From Pseudomonadota bacterium (GTDB lineage: Bacteria; Pseudomonadota; Gammaproteobacteria; Burkholderiales; Burkholderiaceae_C): a stretch of 41,693 nt of DNA. The notes below the pieces were generated by a model. The model did not search any database, was not told the DNA's origin, and saw only the letters and a list, made by a program, of their open reading frames with translations. This document shows positions 32,553-41,693 of this stretch, in pieces (the first letter of the stretch is position 1; every line of letters starts with the position of its first letter). The position numbers and the translations under genes are program-made. The stretch covers positions 1 through 41,693 of the forward strand of contig JAVHYA010000032.1 in assembly GCA_031119395.1 (NCBI GenBank), given 5' to 3'.

Positions 32553-34010
32553 GTGCGGCGCCGCCTTGCGTGCCGGACCGTGAGCGCGCCGGCGGCAGCG
32601 CTGATGCTCGCGGGCTGCGCGTCGATGGCGCCGCCGCCGACGCTGCCCGAGCCGCCGGTGCCGGCGCAGTTTCCGATGGCCGGCCCGGCGGTGGAGGCCG
32701 GGGCGCCGGCATCGGCGGCCGCGCTCGCCTGGAGCGACGCCTTCCCCGACCCGCAGCTGCACGCACCGATCGCGCTGGCACTGGCCCACAACCGCGACCT
32801 GCGCGCTGCGGCCCTGCGGGTGCAGGAGGCGCAGGCGCAGCGCCGGATCCAGGGCGCGGAGGCCTGGCCCGCCGTGGGCGCCTCCATCGACACGCAGCGT
32901 GCGCGGGTGCCCGGCGACCTGAACGCGAGCGGCCAACCGATCGTGAGCAGCCAGTACCGCGTGGGCCTGGGCCTGGCGGATTGGGAGCTGGACTTCTGGG
33001 GCCGTCTGCGCAGCCTGGACGACGCGGCGCTGCACAACGAAATGGCCAGCGCCGAGGCCTGGCGCGCCGCCGCCCTGTCGATCGTCGGCCAGGTGGTGCA
33101 GGGCTGGCTGGCCCTGCGCGAGCTGGACGAGCGCCTGCGGCTGGCGCGCGAGGCCGTCGACAGCCGCAACGAGTCGCTGCGCATCTTCACGCGCCGTGTC
33201 GAGGTGGGCGCCACCTCCCGCCTGGACCTGGCCCAGGTGCGCGTGCTCGCCGAGCAGGCGCGTGCGCTGAGCGCGCAGTTGGCGCAGCAGCGGGCGCAGC
33301 AGGCCAATGCGCTGGCGCTGCTGGTGGGCGCGCCCCTGCCGCCGGCCATGGCCGAGCCGCCCGCGGACCCACGGCTGCCCGAGCGGGTGGTCGCGCCGGT
33401 GGCCGCCGGCCTGCCTTCGCAGCTGCTGGCCGACCGGCCGGACATCGCCTCGGCCGAGCACCAGCTGCGCGCGGCCCATGCCAGCATCGGTGCCGCACGC
33501 GCGGCCTTCTTCCCGCGCATCGCGCTCACCGGCAGCCTGGGCACGGCCAGTGCCGAGCTGGACCACCTGTTCCACAGCGGCAGCCGCGCCTGGGCCTTCG
33601 CCCCGAGCGTGTCGCTGCCCCTCTTCACCGCCGGGCGCCTGCGCGCCAGCCTGGACCTGGCCGAGCTGCGCCGCGACATGGCGGTGGCGGCCTACGAGAA
33701 GGCCATCCAGTCCGCCTTCCGGGATGTGGCCGATGCGCTGGCCGCCCGCCGCTGGCTGGCCGACCAGCTGGCCGTGCAGCGCGAGGCCCTGGCCGCGCAG
33801 TCCGAGCGCGCGCGCCTGGCGCGGCTGCGCTACGACGCCGGATCGGCCGCCTTCCTGGAGGTGCTGGACGCGCAGCGCGACCTGCTGGCGGCCGAGCAGC
33901 AGCGCGTGCAGACGCAGCGCGCGCTGCTGTCCTCGCAGGTGGCCCTGTACACCGCGCTGGGCGGCGGCTCGCGCGTGCTCGCTGCCGCCGGCGCATCTCC
34001 TCGTCCCTGA
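32553..34010 (+). CDS. Outer-membrane efflux lipoprotein (NodT/OprM family)
   Basis: A 485-aa TolC-like outer-membrane channel. I chose GTG 32553, 4 nt after the fabI stop, because it gives a proper lipoprotein signal (three Arg, an Ala-rich core, LAGC with Cys22); GTG 32580 is an alternative. The mature part holds two OEP repeats: WSDAFPDPQLHAPIALALAHN, WELDFWGRLRSLDDAALHNE, RPDIASAEHQLRAAHASIGA, FFPRIALTGSLG and SLPLFTAGRLRASLDLAEL. It would form the exit duct for the HlyD/RbbA/YhhJ pump that follows. An outer-membrane component joined to a yhiI-rbbA-yhhJ set gives a complete envelope-spanning exporter. Confidence 0.88.
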   Translation: MRRRLACRTVSAPAAALMLAGCASMAPPPTLPEPPVPAQFPMAGPAVEAGAPASAAALAWSDAFPDPQLHAPIALALAHNRDLRAAALRVQEAQAQRRIQGAEAWPAVGASIDTQRARVPGDLNASGQPIVSSQYRVGLGLADWELDFWGRLRSLDDAALHNEMASAEAWRAAALSIVGQVVQGWLALRELDERLRLAREAVDSRNESLRIFTRRVEVGATSRLDLAQVRVLAEQARALSAQLAQQRAQQANALALLVGAPLPPAMAEPPADPRLPERVVAPVAAGLPSQLLADRPDIASAEHQLRAAHASIGAARAAFFPRIALTGSLGTASAELDHLFHSGSRAWAFAPSVSLPLFTAGRLRASLDLAELRRDMAVAAYEKAIQSAFRDVADALAARRWLADQLAVQREALAAQSERARLARLRYDAGSAAFLEVLDAQRDLLAAEQQRVQTQRALLSSQVALYTALGGGSRVLAAAGASPRP

Positions 34011-34033
34011 CTCCCTTCCCGAGGCCGCGTGCG

Positions 34034-35101
34034 ATGAATGCGAAGAACAGATGGCTTGCCGCCCTGGCCGTGCTGGCGCTGGCCGCCGCCGGCGTGTGGG
34101 TGTGGCAGCGGCTGCAGCCTCAAGGGCCCGGCGAAGGGCTGGCCAGCGGCAACGGCCGCATCGAGGCCACCGAGGTGGATGTGGCCACCAAGCTGGGCGG
34201 CCGCGTGCAGGACATCCGGGCCGAAGAGGGCGCTTTCGTCCGGGCCGGCGAGCTGCTGGCGACCATGCAGGTCGATGCACTCGAGGCCCAGCGTGCGGAG
34301 GCGCAGGCCCGGCTGCAGCAGGCCCACACCAATGTGGCCGCCGGCGCCGCCCAGGTGGCCATGCGCGAGAGCGACCGCCAGGCCGCGCAGGCGGTCGTGG
34401 TGCAGCGCGACAGCGACGTCGATGCCGCCCAGCGCCGGCTGGGCCGCTCGCAGGTGCTGTCGGCGGAGGGCGCGGCCTCGGTGCAGGAGACCGACGACGA
34501 CCGCGCCCGGGTGCGCAACATGCAGGCGGCCGCCGGCGCCGCGCGCGCCCAGGTCGCAGCCGCGCAGGCGGCGGTGGAGGCGGCCCGGGCACAGCTGGTG
34601 GGCGCGCGCTCGGCGGTCACGGCGGCGCAGGCCACGCTGGCCCGGGTGGAGGCCGACATCGCCGACAGCCAGCTCACGGCGCCGCGCGACGGCCGCGTCC
34701 AGTTCCGCGTCGCGCAGCCGGGCGAGGTGCTGGGCGCGGGCGGGCGGGTGCTCAACCTGGTGGACCTGTCGGACGTCTACATGACCTTCTTCCTGCCCGA
34801 GACGGTGGCCGGGCGGGTGGCGCTGGGCAGCGAGGCGCGCATCGTGCTGGACGCCGCGCCGCAGTACGTCATTCCGGCCCGCATCTCCTTCGTGGCCGCC
34901 ACCGCGCAGTTCACGCCCAAGACCGTGGAAACCGCCAGCGAGCGGCAGAAGCTCATGTTCCGCGTCAAGGCGCAGATCGACCGCGAACTGCTGCGCAGGC
35001 ACCTGGCCCAGGTCAAGACCGGCCTGCCGGGCGTGGCCTGGGTGCGCGTCGATCCCCAGGTGCCGTGGCCGCCGCAGCTGGCGGTGAAGGTGCCGCAGTA
35101 G
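34034..35101 (+). CDS. HlyD/YhiI-type periplasmic membrane-fusion protein
   Basis: A 355-aa adaptor subunit. One N-terminal membrane segment (about residues 8-24, AALAVLALAAAGVWVW) is followed by the barrel-sandwich half EVDVATKLGGRVQDIRAEEG, a long alpha-helical hairpin rich in Ala/Gln/Arg (about 80-210), the second half QLTAPRDGRVQFRVAQPGEV and a beta-barrel (NLVDLSDVYMTFFLPE). This matches E. coli YhiI/YbhG, the partner of RbbA/YhhJ-type ABC exporters. It links the inner-membrane ABC transporter to the outer-membrane lipoprotein encoded just upstream (23-nt gap). Confidence 0.88.
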   Translation: MNAKNRWLAALAVLALAAAGVWVWQRLQPQGPGEGLASGNGRIEATEVDVATKLGGRVQDIRAEEGAFVRAGELLATMQVDALEAQRAEAQARLQQAHTNVAAGAAQVAMRESDRQAAQAVVVQRDSDVDAAQRRLGRSQVLSAEGAASVQETDDDRARVRNMQAAAGAARAQVAAAQAAVEAARAQLVGARSAVTAAQATLARVEADIADSQLTAPRDGRVQFRVAQPGEVLGAGGRVLNLVDLSDVYMTFFLPETVAGRVALGSEARIVLDAAPQYVIPARISFVAATAQFTPKTVETASERQKLMFRVKAQIDRELLRRHLAQVKTGLPGVAWVRVDPQVPWPPQLAVKVPQ

Positions 35102-35113
35102 CGCCGGTCCCGC

Positions 35114-37855
35114 ATGAGCGCCACCGCCCCGCCCGTCGTGCGCCTGCAGTCGCTGCGGCTGCGCTATGGCCGCAACGAGGCGCTGCGCGGCGTGTCGCTG
35201 GACGTGCCCGCCGGCCGCATGGTCGGGCTGATCGGGCCCGACGGCGTGGGCAAGTCCAGCCTGCTGTCGCTGGTGGCCGGGGCACGCCGCGTGCAGCAGG
35301 GGCGGGTGGAGGCGCTGGGCGGCGACATGGCGGACCCGCGCCACCGCCAGGCCGTGTGCCCGCGCATCGCCTACATGCCGCAGGGCCTGGGCCGCAACCT
35401 CTACCCCACGCTGTCGGTGGAGGAGAACCTGCAGTTCTTCGCCCGCCTGTTCGGCCACGGCGCGGCCGAGCGGCGCCGGCGCATCGACACGCTGACGCGC
35501 AGCACCGGCCTGGCACCCTTCCTGGCGCGGCCGGCAGGCAAGCTCTCGGGCGGCATGAAGCAGAAGCTGGGCCTGTGCTGCGCACTCGTCCATGATCCCG
35601 ACCTGCTGATCCTCGACGAGCCCACCACCGGCGTGGACCCGCTGGCGCGCGCCCAGTTCTGGGACATGATCGAGCGCATCCGCGCAGCGCGTCCCTCGAT
35701 GAGCGTGATGGTGTCCACGGCGTACATGGACGAGGCGCGGCGCTTCGAATGGCTGGTGGCGATGGACGACGGCCAGGTGCTGGCCACCGGCACGCCGGAC
35801 GAGCTCCTGGCGCGCACCGGCACCCCGCAGCTGGAACAGGCCTTCATCCACCTGCTGCCCGAGGCCAAGCGGCGCGGCTGGGCGCCGGTGGAGATCGCAC
35901 CGCTGGCGGCCTCGGACGACGACATCGCCATCGAAGCGCGCGACCTGACCATGCGTTTCGGCGATTTCACGGCGGTGGACCACGTCAGCTTCCGCATCCG
36001 GCGCGGCGAGATCTTCGGCTTCCTGGGCAGCAACGGCTGCGGGAAGTCGACCACCATGAAGGTGCTCACCGGGCTGCTGCCCGCGACCGAAGGCCAGGCC
36101 TGGCTGTTCGGCCGCGCGGTCGACCCCCGGGACCTCGACACCCGCCGCCGCGTGGGCTACATGTCGCAGGCCTTCTCGCTCTACGGTGAATTGACCGTGC
36201 TGCAGAACCTGCTGCTGCATGCCCGCCTGTTCCACCTGCCCGTGGCCGAGCGGCCGGCGCGCGTGCGCGAGATGCTCGAGCGCTTCGGGCTGGACGAGGC
36301 GCAGCACCGGCTGCCCGAGAGCCTGCCGCTGGGCATGCGCCAGCGCCTGTCGCTGGCCGTGGCCATGGTGCACCGCCCCGAGCTGCTGATCCTGGACGAG
36401 CCGACCTCGGGCGTCGACCCGATCGCGCGCGACGGCTTCTGGCGGCTGCTGGTGGAGCTGTCGCGGCGCGACCGGGTGACCATCTTCGTGTCCACGCACT
36501 TCATGAACGAGGCCGAGCGCTGCGACCGCATGTCGATGATGCATGCCGGCCGCGTGCTCGACAGCGACCGCCCCGCGGCGCTGGTGCACAAGCGCGGCGC
36601 CGCCTCGCTGGAGGAGGCCTTCATCGGCTACCTGGTGGAGGCGGGCGCGGGCACGAGGGGCGATGCCGAAGCGGCGGCCCCGGCCGGCCCGGCCCCCGCG
36701 GCAGGCCCGCCGCCCGCACCGGCGCGGCACCGCGCCTTCAGCCTGCAGCGCCTGTGGAGCTACCTGTGGCGCGAGGCGCTGGAACTGCAGCGCGACCCCG
36801 TGCGCGCCACGCTGGCGCTGGCCGGCTCGATGGTGCTGATGTTCGTGATGGGCTTCGGCATCAGCATGGACGTGGAGAGCCTGCGCTACGCCGTGCTGGA
36901 CCGCGACCAGAGCACGCTCAGCCAGAACTATGCGCTCAACCTCGCGGGCTCGCGGTACTTCGCGCAGCGGCCGCCGCTCGCCAGCTACGACGAGCTGGAC
37001 CGGCGCATGCGCAGCGGCGAGCTGGCCCTGGCGCTGGAGATCCCGCCGGGCTTCGGCCGCGACCTGCTGCGCGGGCGGCCGGTGCAGGTGGGGGCCTGGA
37101 TCGACGGCGCGATGCCGCAGCGCGCGGAGACGGTGCAGGGGTACGTGCAGGGCATCCACCAGCAGTGGCTGGCGGAGCAGGCGAACGAGCGCGGCCTGGG
37201 CAGCGCCGCCGCCGTGGCGGTGCAGACCCGCTTTCGCTACAACCCCGACGTGCGGAGCCTGCCGGCCATGGTGCCGGCCGTCATCCCGATGCTGCTGCTC
37301 ATGCTGCCGGCCATGCTCACCGCGCTGGCGGTGGTGCGCGAGAAGGAGCTGGGCTCCATCGTCAACCTGTATGTCACGCCGGTCACGCGCACGGAGTTCC
37401 TCCTGGGCAAGCAGTTGCCCTACGTGGCGCTGGCGATGTTCAATTTCGCGTTGATGTGCGCGCTGGCCGTGACTGTCTTCGGCGTGCCCATGACCGGCAG
37501 CTTCGCGGCCCTGGCACTGGCGGCGCTGCTGTTCTGCCTGGCGTCCACCGGCATGGGCCTGCTGGCCTCGGCGGTCACGCGCAGCCAGATCGCCGCCATG
37601 TTCTTCGCCATGATCGGCACCATCATCCCGGCCCAGCAGTTCGCCGGGCTGACCGACCCGGTGTCCTCGCTGCAGGGCACCGGCCGATGGATCGGCGAGA
37701 TCTACCCGGCCACCCACATGTTCGCCATCAGCCGCGGCGTCTTCAGCAAGGCGCTGGGGCTGGCCGACCTGCACCAGGCGCTGCTGCCGCTGGCGGCCTC
37801 GGTGCCGGTGATCCTGGGCATCGCGATCGTGCTGCTGAGGAAGCAGGACCGATGA
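35114..37855 (+). CDS. rbbA: RbbA-like ABC transporter with two ATPase domains and ABC-2 permease
   Basis: A 913-aa fused exporter subunit. ABC domain 1 has Walker [10 protein letters not shown] (41-49), [11 protein letters not shown] and [16 protein letters not shown] domain 2 has GSNGCGKST (305-313), the degenerate C-loop [11 protein letters not shown] and [13 protein letters not shown], the same relaxed motif as E. coli RbbA. From about 545 to the end comes an ABC-2 membrane domain ([20 protein letters not shown] near the start, five further segments, [20 protein letters not shown]). E. coli RbbA was first described as a ribosome-bound ATPase, yet its architecture is that of an efflux pump. 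ATG 35114 is 12 nt after the adaptor gene; the stop overlaps yhhJ by ATGA. Confidence 0.9.
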   Translation: MSATAPPVVRLQSLRLRYGRNEALRGVSLDVPAGRMVGLIGPDGVGKSSLLSLVAGARRVQQGRVEALGGDMADPRHRQAVCPRIAYMPQGLGRNLYPTLSVEENLQFFARLFGHGAAERRRRIDTLTRSTGLAPFLARPAGKLSGGMKQKLGLCCALVHDPDLLILDEPTTGVDPLARAQFWDMIERIRAARPSMSVMVSTAYMDEARRFEWLVAMDDGQVLATGTPDELLARTGTPQLEQAFIHLLPEAKRRGWAPVEIAPLAASDDDIAIEARDLTMRFGDFTAVDHVSFRIRRGEIFGFLGSNGCGKSTTMKVLTGLLPATEGQAWLFGRAVDPRDLDTRRRVGYMSQAFSLYGELTVLQNLLLHARLFHLPVAERPARVREMLERFGLDEAQHRLPESLPLGMRQRLSLAVAMVHRPELLILDEPTSGVDPIARDGFWRLLVELSRRDRVTIFVSTHFMNEAERCDRMSMMHAGRVLDSDRPAALVHKRGAASLEEAFIGYLVEAGAGTRGDAEAAAPAGPAPAAGPPPAPARHRAFSLQRLWSYLWREALELQRDPVRATLALAGSMVLMFVMGFGISMDVESLRYAVLDRDQSTLSQNYALNLAGSRYFAQRPPLASYDELDRRMRSGELALALEIPPGFGRDLLRGRPVQVGAWIDGAMPQRAETVQGYVQGIHQQWLAEQANERGLGSAAAVAVQTRFRYNPDVRSLPAMVPAVIPMLLLMLPAMLTALAVVREKELGSIVNLYVTPVTRTEFLLGKQLPYVALAMFNFALMCALAVTVFGVPMTGSFAALALAALLFCLASTGMGLLASAVTRSQIAAMFFAMIGTIIPAQQFAGLTDPVSSLQGTGRWIGEIYPATHMFAISRGVFSKALGLADLHQALLPLAASVPVILGIAIVLLRKQDR

Positions 37856-38991
37856 AGCACGCATGGCGCCGGCACCTGGCCAACATCCTGCGCCTGGGCG
37901 TCAAGGAACTGTGGAGCCTGTGGCGCGACCCGGTGATGCTGGTGCTCATCGTCTACACCTTCACCGTCTCGGTCTACACCGCGGCGCGGGCACTGCCCGA
38001 GACGCTGCACAACGCACCCATCGCCATCGTCGACGAGGACGCCTCGCCGCTGTCCGCGCGGATCGCCTCGGCCTTCTACCCGCCGCACTTCACCCGCCCG
38101 GCCATGGTGCCGCTGGCCGAGGTCGATCCGGCCATGGACGCCGGCCGCACCACCTTCGTGCTGGTCGTGCCGCCGGGCTTCCAGCGCGACGTGCTCGCCG
38201 GCCGGGCGCCGGCGCTGCAGCTCAACGTGGACGCCACGCGCATGAACCAGGCCTTCTCGGGCAGCGGCTACGTGCAGCAGATCGTGCTGGCGGAGGTCGG
38301 CGAGTTCGTGCAGCGCTACCGCGGCAGCGCCGCGCCGCCGGTCGAGCTGGCCTTGCGGGCGCGCTTCAACCCCGCGCTGGAGAAGGCCTGGTTCGGCGCG
38401 CTGATGGAGATCATCAACCACGTGACGCTGCTCTCGCTCATCCTCACCGGCGCCGCGCTGATCCGCGAACGCGAGCACGGCACGCTGGAGCACCTGCTGG
38501 TCATGCCCGTGACGCCCACCGAGATCATGCTGGCCAAGGTGTGGTCGATGGGCCTGGTGGTGCTGGTGGCGGCCGGCACGTCGCTCGCGCTGGTGGTGCA
38601 GGGCGTCATGGGCGTGCCCATCGGCGGCTCGGTGCCGCTGTTCCTCGCCGGCGCCGCGCTGGCGCTGTTCGCCACCACGGCCATGGGCATCTTCCTGGCG
38701 ACCGTGGCACGCGACATGCCGCAGTTCGGCATGCTGATGGTGCTGACCATCCTGCCGCTGCAGATGCTCTCGGGCGCGCTGACGCCGCGCGAGAGCATGC
38801 CAGCCCTCGTGCAGACGGTGATGCTCGCGGCGCCCACCACCCACTTCGTGGAGCTGGGCCAGGCCATCCTCTATCGCGGGGCCGGGCTGGAGGTGGTGTG
38901 GAAGCCCTTCGTCTGGCTGCTGGCGATCGGCAGCGTGCTGTTCGCCGTGTCCCTCTCACGCTTTCGCAGGACCATCGGGCAGATGGCCTGA
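37852..38991 (+). CDS. yhhJ: ABC-2 type permease (YhhJ family)
   Basis: A 379-aa inner-membrane permease, partner of RbbA. One N-terminal helix (about 27-45, [19 protein letters not shown]), a large periplasmic domain (about 50-215), then five helices with the ABC-2 signatures [37 protein letters not shown] and [17 protein letters not shown]. It overlaps rbbA by 4 nt. With the preceding three genes it forms a complete exporter. The cargo is unknown; hydrophobic compounds or cell-envelope lipids are usual for this family. Confidence 0.88.
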   Translation: MKHAWRRHLANILRLGVKELWSLWRDPVMLVLIVYTFTVSVYTAARALPETLHNAPIAIVDEDASPLSARIASAFYPPHFTRPAMVPLAEVDPAMDAGRTTFVLVVPPGFQRDVLAGRAPALQLNVDATRMNQAFSGSGYVQQIVLAEVGEFVQRYRGSAAPPVELALRARFNPALEKAWFGALMEIINHVTLLSLILTGAALIREREHGTLEHLLVMPVTPTEIMLAKVWSMGLVVLVAAGTSLALVVQGVMGVPIGGSVPLFLAGAALALFATTAMGIFLATVARDMPQFGMLMVLTILPLQMLSGALTPRESMPALVQTVMLAAPTTHFVELGQAILYRGAGLEVVWKPFVWLLAIGSVLFAVSLSRFRRTIGQMA

Positions 38992-39043
38992 GACGGACCG
39001 CCCTGCGACACTTCCTTCCCACCCGATCCAGGAGATCCACCCG

Positions 39044-40471
39044 ATGCATCCCCACGACGGCCCGGCGCCGGCCGGCCTCGGCCTGATCCGCAACCGCACC
39101 TTCGACGAGATCGCCGTCGGCGACAGCGCGAGCATCCAGCGCACGCTCACCGCGCAGGACATCCAGCTCTTCGCCGTGCTCTCGGGCGACGTCAATCCGC
39201 AGCACCTGGATGCGGAGTTCGCCGCCTCCACCCGCTTCCACGGCGTCATCGCACATGGCATGTGGGGCGCAGCGCTCATCTCCGCCGTGCTGGGCACCCG
39301 GCTGCCGGGGCCCGGCACCGTCTACCTGGCGCAGTCGCTGAAGTTCCTGCGCCCGGTGCGGGTGGGCGACACGCTCACCGTCGCCGTCACCGTGGCGGCG
39401 CGTGACGAGGCGAAGAAGCGCCTGACCCTCGCCTGCACGTGCGTCAACCAGGCCGGCGAGGCGGTGATCGAGGGCGAGGCCGCCGTGCTGGCGCCCACCG
39501 AGCGGATCGAGCGCCCCGCCGCCACGCTGCCCGAGGTGCGCATGAGCGCCGGCGGCGACGGCCTGCCGCGGCTGCTGGCGCACGTGCGGCCGATGGGCGC
39601 GATCCGCATCGCCGTGGTCCACCCCTGCGATGCGCTCAGCCTGGGCGGTGCGCTGGACGCACGCGACGCCGGCCTGATCGAGCCGGTGCTGGTCGGCCCG
39701 CGCGCCAAGGTCGAGGCCGCCGCGAAGGCGGCCGGCCTGGACCTGGCCGGCGTCGAGGTCGAGGACGTGCCGCACAGCCACGCCGCCGCTGCCCGCGCCG
39801 CCGAGCTGGCCGGCCAGGGCCGGGTGGAGGCGTTGATGAAGGGCAGCCTGCACACCGACGAGCTGATGGGCGCGGTGCTGCAGGCCGATGCCCACCTGCG
39901 CACCAAGCGGCGCCTGTCGCATTGCTTCCTGATGCAGACGCCGGCCTATCCGCGGCCCTTCATCATCACCGACGCGGCCATCAACATCGCGCCCACGCTC
40001 GAGGAGAAGGCCGACATCGTGCGCAACGCCATCGAGCTGGCGCACGCGATCGGCGTGGCGCAGCCGCGCGTGGCCATCCTGGCGGCGGTGGAGACCGTCA
40101 ATCCCCGCATGGCCGCCACGCTGGATGCCGCGGCGCTGTGCAAGATGGCCGAGCGCGGCCAGATCGCCGGCGGCGTGCTCGACGGCCCGCTGGCCTTCGA
40201 CAACGCCGTGTCGGCCGTGGCCGCGCGCGTCAAGGGCATCGAATCACCCGTGGCCGGGCAGGCCGACGTGCTGGTGGTGCCCGACCTGGAAAGCGGCAAC
40301 ATGCTGGCCAAGCAGCTCGAGTACATGGGCGACGCCGCGACCGCCGGCATCGTGCTCGGCGCGCGGGTGCCGATCGTGCTGACCAGCCGCGCCGATGCAC
40401 GCGATACGCGCATGGCCTCCTGTGCCATTGCGGTGCTGCTGGCGCACCGCTGGCGCACCAGCCCGCCGTGA
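39044..40471 (+). CDS. Bifunctional (R)-enoyl-CoA hydratase / phosphate acyltransferase
   Basis: A 475-aa fusion. Residues 15-155 form a MaoC/PhaJ-type hotdog hydratase in which SGDVNPQHLD puts Asp49 and His54 at the spacing of the PhaJ catalytic pair (Asp31/His36). Residues about 165-475 are a phosphate acetyl/butyryltransferase: IRIAVVHPCDALSLGGALDA, VEALMKGSLHTDELMGAVL, RRLSHCFLMQTPAYPRPFII, NIAPTLEEKADIV and VLVVPDLESGNMLAKQL. The first half would make (R)-3-hydroxyacyl-CoA for PhaC, the second would convert acyl-CoA to acyl phosphate for the kinase behind it. AGGAG lies 10 nt before the ATG. Gap of 52 nt after yhhJ. Acyl specificity unknown. Confidence 0.9.
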   Translation: MHPHDGPAPAGLGLIRNRTFDEIAVGDSASIQRTLTAQDIQLFAVLSGDVNPQHLDAEFAASTRFHGVIAHGMWGAALISAVLGTRLPGPGTVYLAQSLKFLRPVRVGDTLTVAVTVAARDEAKKRLTLACTCVNQAGEAVIEGEAAVLAPTERIERPAATLPEVRMSAGGDGLPRLLAHVRPMGAIRIAVVHPCDALSLGGALDARDAGLIEPVLVGPRAKVEAAAKAAGLDLAGVEVEDVPHSHAAAARAAELAGQGRVEALMKGSLHTDELMGAVLQADAHLRTKRRLSHCFLMQTPAYPRPFIITDAAINIAPTLEEKADIVRNAIELAHAIGVAQPRVAILAAVETVNPRMAATLDAAALCKMAERGQIAGGVLDGPLAFDNAVSAVAARVKGIESPVAGQADVLVVPDLESGNMLAKQLEYMGDAATAGIVLGARVPIVLTSRADARDTRMASCAIAVLLAHRWRTSPP

Positions 40472-40494
40472 GTGCGGACACGGGCGTGAACGCG

Positions 40495-41691
40495 ATGACC
40501 GACTCCTTCATCCTCGTTCTCAACTGCGGCTCGTCGAGCATCAAGTTCGCGCTCTTCGAGGCCGGCACGGCGCAGCCCGCGCGGCGGCCGGCGTGGAACG
40601 GCAAGGTGCAGGGCATCGGCGGCCCCGAGCCCGACTTCGGCGCGCGCGACGTGGCGGTGGCGCCCGTGCCGCTGGATGCGGACCACCCCTACCGGGCGGC
40701 GCTCGAACTCATCCGGCGGCACGCGCTGCGCTGGCTGGATGGCCGGCCGCTGGCGGCCGTGGCGCACCGCGTGGTGCATGGCGGCAGCCGGTATTTCCAG
40801 CCGGTGCGCGTCGATGCACGGGTGCTGGCCGACCTCAAGGGCCTCATCCCGCTGGCCCCGCTGCACCAGCCCTTCGCGCTGGAGGCGATCGAGATCCTGC
40901 TGGCCGAGCGGCCCGAGCTGCTGCAGGTCGCCTGCTTCGACACCGCCTTTCACCACACCCTGCCGCGGGTCGAGCAGATGCTGCCGCTGTCGTGGTCGGC
41001 CTGGGAGCGCGGGTTGCGCCGCTACGGCTTCCACGGCCTGAGCTACGCGTACATCGCCACCGCGCTGGCCGAGCGCCATGGCCGCGAGGAGGCGCAGCGC
41101 GCACGCACCGTCGTCGCGCACCTGGGCAGCGGCGCCAGCCTGTGTGCGCTGCAGGGCCTCGAGAGCGTGGCCACCACCATGGGCTTCTCGGCGCTGGACG
41201 GGCTGATGATGGGCACGCGCACCGGCGCGCTGGACCCCGGCGCCGTGCTGTACCTGATGGAGATCGAGAAGCTGAGCCTGGCCGAGGTCGGCCATGCCCT
41301 GTACCACGCGTCGGGCCTGCTGGGCATCTCGGGCCTGTCGAGCGACCCGCGCATGCTGCTGGCCCGCGAGGGGGAAGACAGCGAGGTCGGCGAGCGCTGC
41401 CGCGCGGCGCTGGAGCTGTACGTGCGGCGCATCGTGCGCGAGATCGGCGCCATGGCGGCGGTGCTGGGCGGGCTCGACCGGCTGGTGTTCACCGCCGGGG
41501 TGGGCGAACACAACGCGGCGATCCGCGCGCGGGTGGGCGGCGCGCTCGGATGGCTGGGCGTGGAGATCGACGACGCCGCCAACCGGGCCGATGCCATACG
41601 CATCAGCACGGCGAACGGCCGCGTCGACGTCGGCGTGGAGCCGACCAACGAGGAGTGGGTGGCGGCGCGCTGCGCGTGGGCGCTGGCTTGA
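40495..41691 (+). CDS. ackA: Acetate/propionate-family kinase
   Basis: A 398-aa ASKHA kinase that makes ATP and acetate (or another short acid) from acyl phosphate. LVLNCGSSSIKFALFE (Asn at the active site), AVAHRVVHGGSRYF, FDTAFHHTLPRVEQML (catalytic Asp), RRYGFHGLSYAYIA, VVAHLGSGASLCAL, GTRTGALDPGAVLYLM and VFTAGVGEHNAAIR are all present. The start may also be GTG 40468, which overlaps the phosphotransacylase stop by GTGA and adds nine residues; ATG 40495 fits the family start better. The stop is 2 nt from the window end. It completes the acyl-CoA to acyl phosphate to ATP route. Confidence 0.92.
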   Translation: MTDSFILVLNCGSSSIKFALFEAGTAQPARRPAWNGKVQGIGGPEPDFGARDVAVAPVPLDADHPYRAALELIRRHALRWLDGRPLAAVAHRVVHGGSRYFQPVRVDARVLADLKGLIPLAPLHQPFALEAIEILLAERPELLQVACFDTAFHHTLPRVEQMLPLSWSAWERGLRRYGFHGLSYAYIATALAERHGREEAQRARTVVAHLGSGASLCALQGLESVATTMGFSALDGLMMGTRTGALDPGAVLYLMEIEKLSLAEVGHALYHASGLLGISGLSSDPRMLLAREGEDSEVGERCRAALELYVRRIVREIGAMAAVLGGLDRLVFTAGVGEHNAAIRARVGGALGWLGVEIDDAANRADAIRISTANGRVDVGVEPTNEEWVAARCAWALA

Positions 41692-41693
41692 CG

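Noticed and set aside
33830-37864. 1344-codon open frame on the minus strand opposite hlyD and rbbA
   Set aside because: Composition is rich in His, Gln, Arg and Gly, typical of antisense of GC-rich genes, and the plus strand has clear ABC transporter domains.

Overview
The window is very GC-rich (about 70% by eye, not computed), densely packed bacterial chromosome. It most resembles a betaproteobacterium of the Comamonadaceae (Variovorax/Acidovorax/Hydrogenophaga-like). The reasons are gene content (membrane-anchored TAXI protein, class I PHA synthase, RbbA-type exporter, TRAP and DgoK/DgoA sugar-acid locus) and two copies of a 26-nt AT-richer motif (GCTATC..TTCGTAGCTGCT..CGC) of a kind I remember as scattered through Comamonadaceae genomes. 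No tRNA, rRNA, CRISPR, insertion sequence or prophage gene was seen.

Layout. (1) 1-694: 5' part of an Fe(III) ABC transporter binding protein on the minus strand behind a near-perfect Fur box. (2) 839-4694: a PaaI-type thioesterase divergent from a marR-MFS-MATE gene set, with two overlapping palindromes in the divergent gap. (3) 4837-5907: an SDR oxidoreductase and a small secreted proline-rich protein, convergent around a terminator. (4) 6084-15452: a sugar-acid locus. A FadR/GntR regulator, preceded by a 34-codon upstream ORF that overlaps it by ATGA, is followed by a complete DctQ-DctM-DctP TRAP transporter and an enolase-superfamily dehydratase. Divergently run an IlvD/Edd dehydratase, dgoK, dgoA and a class II aldolase. 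Together they would import an aldonate, dehydrate it to a 2-keto-3-deoxy acid, phosphorylate it and cleave it to pyruvate and glyceraldehyde-3-phosphate. (5) 15500-20514: an EEP-family phosphohydrolase, an MFS symporter, a thiamine-diphosphate enzyme of the acetolactate synthase/pyruvate oxidase family, and a DUF305 membrane protein. (6) 20583-25836: rhlE RNA helicase, ettA translation factor and a PQQ-type sugar dehydrogenase lipoprotein. (7) 25924-29899: TAXI protein and P1 autoproteolytic peptidase (overlapping by 4 nt), then a DadA-like FAD oxidoreductase.

(8) 29945-41691 is the most interesting region. Eight co-directional genes, nearly all with tiny gaps or overlaps, follow a palindrome that fits the FNR/FixK/Anr consensus TTGAY-N4-RTCAA. 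They encode a class I PHA synthase, a FabI-type enoyl reductase, a complete RbbA/YhhJ/HlyD/outer-membrane-factor export system, a PhaJ-like hydratase fused to a phosphate acyltransferase, and an acetate-type kinase. I read this as a candidate low-oxygen module that joins PHA storage, acyl-phosphate/ATP formation and export. The joint function is inference; the gene order, spacing and palindrome are seen directly.
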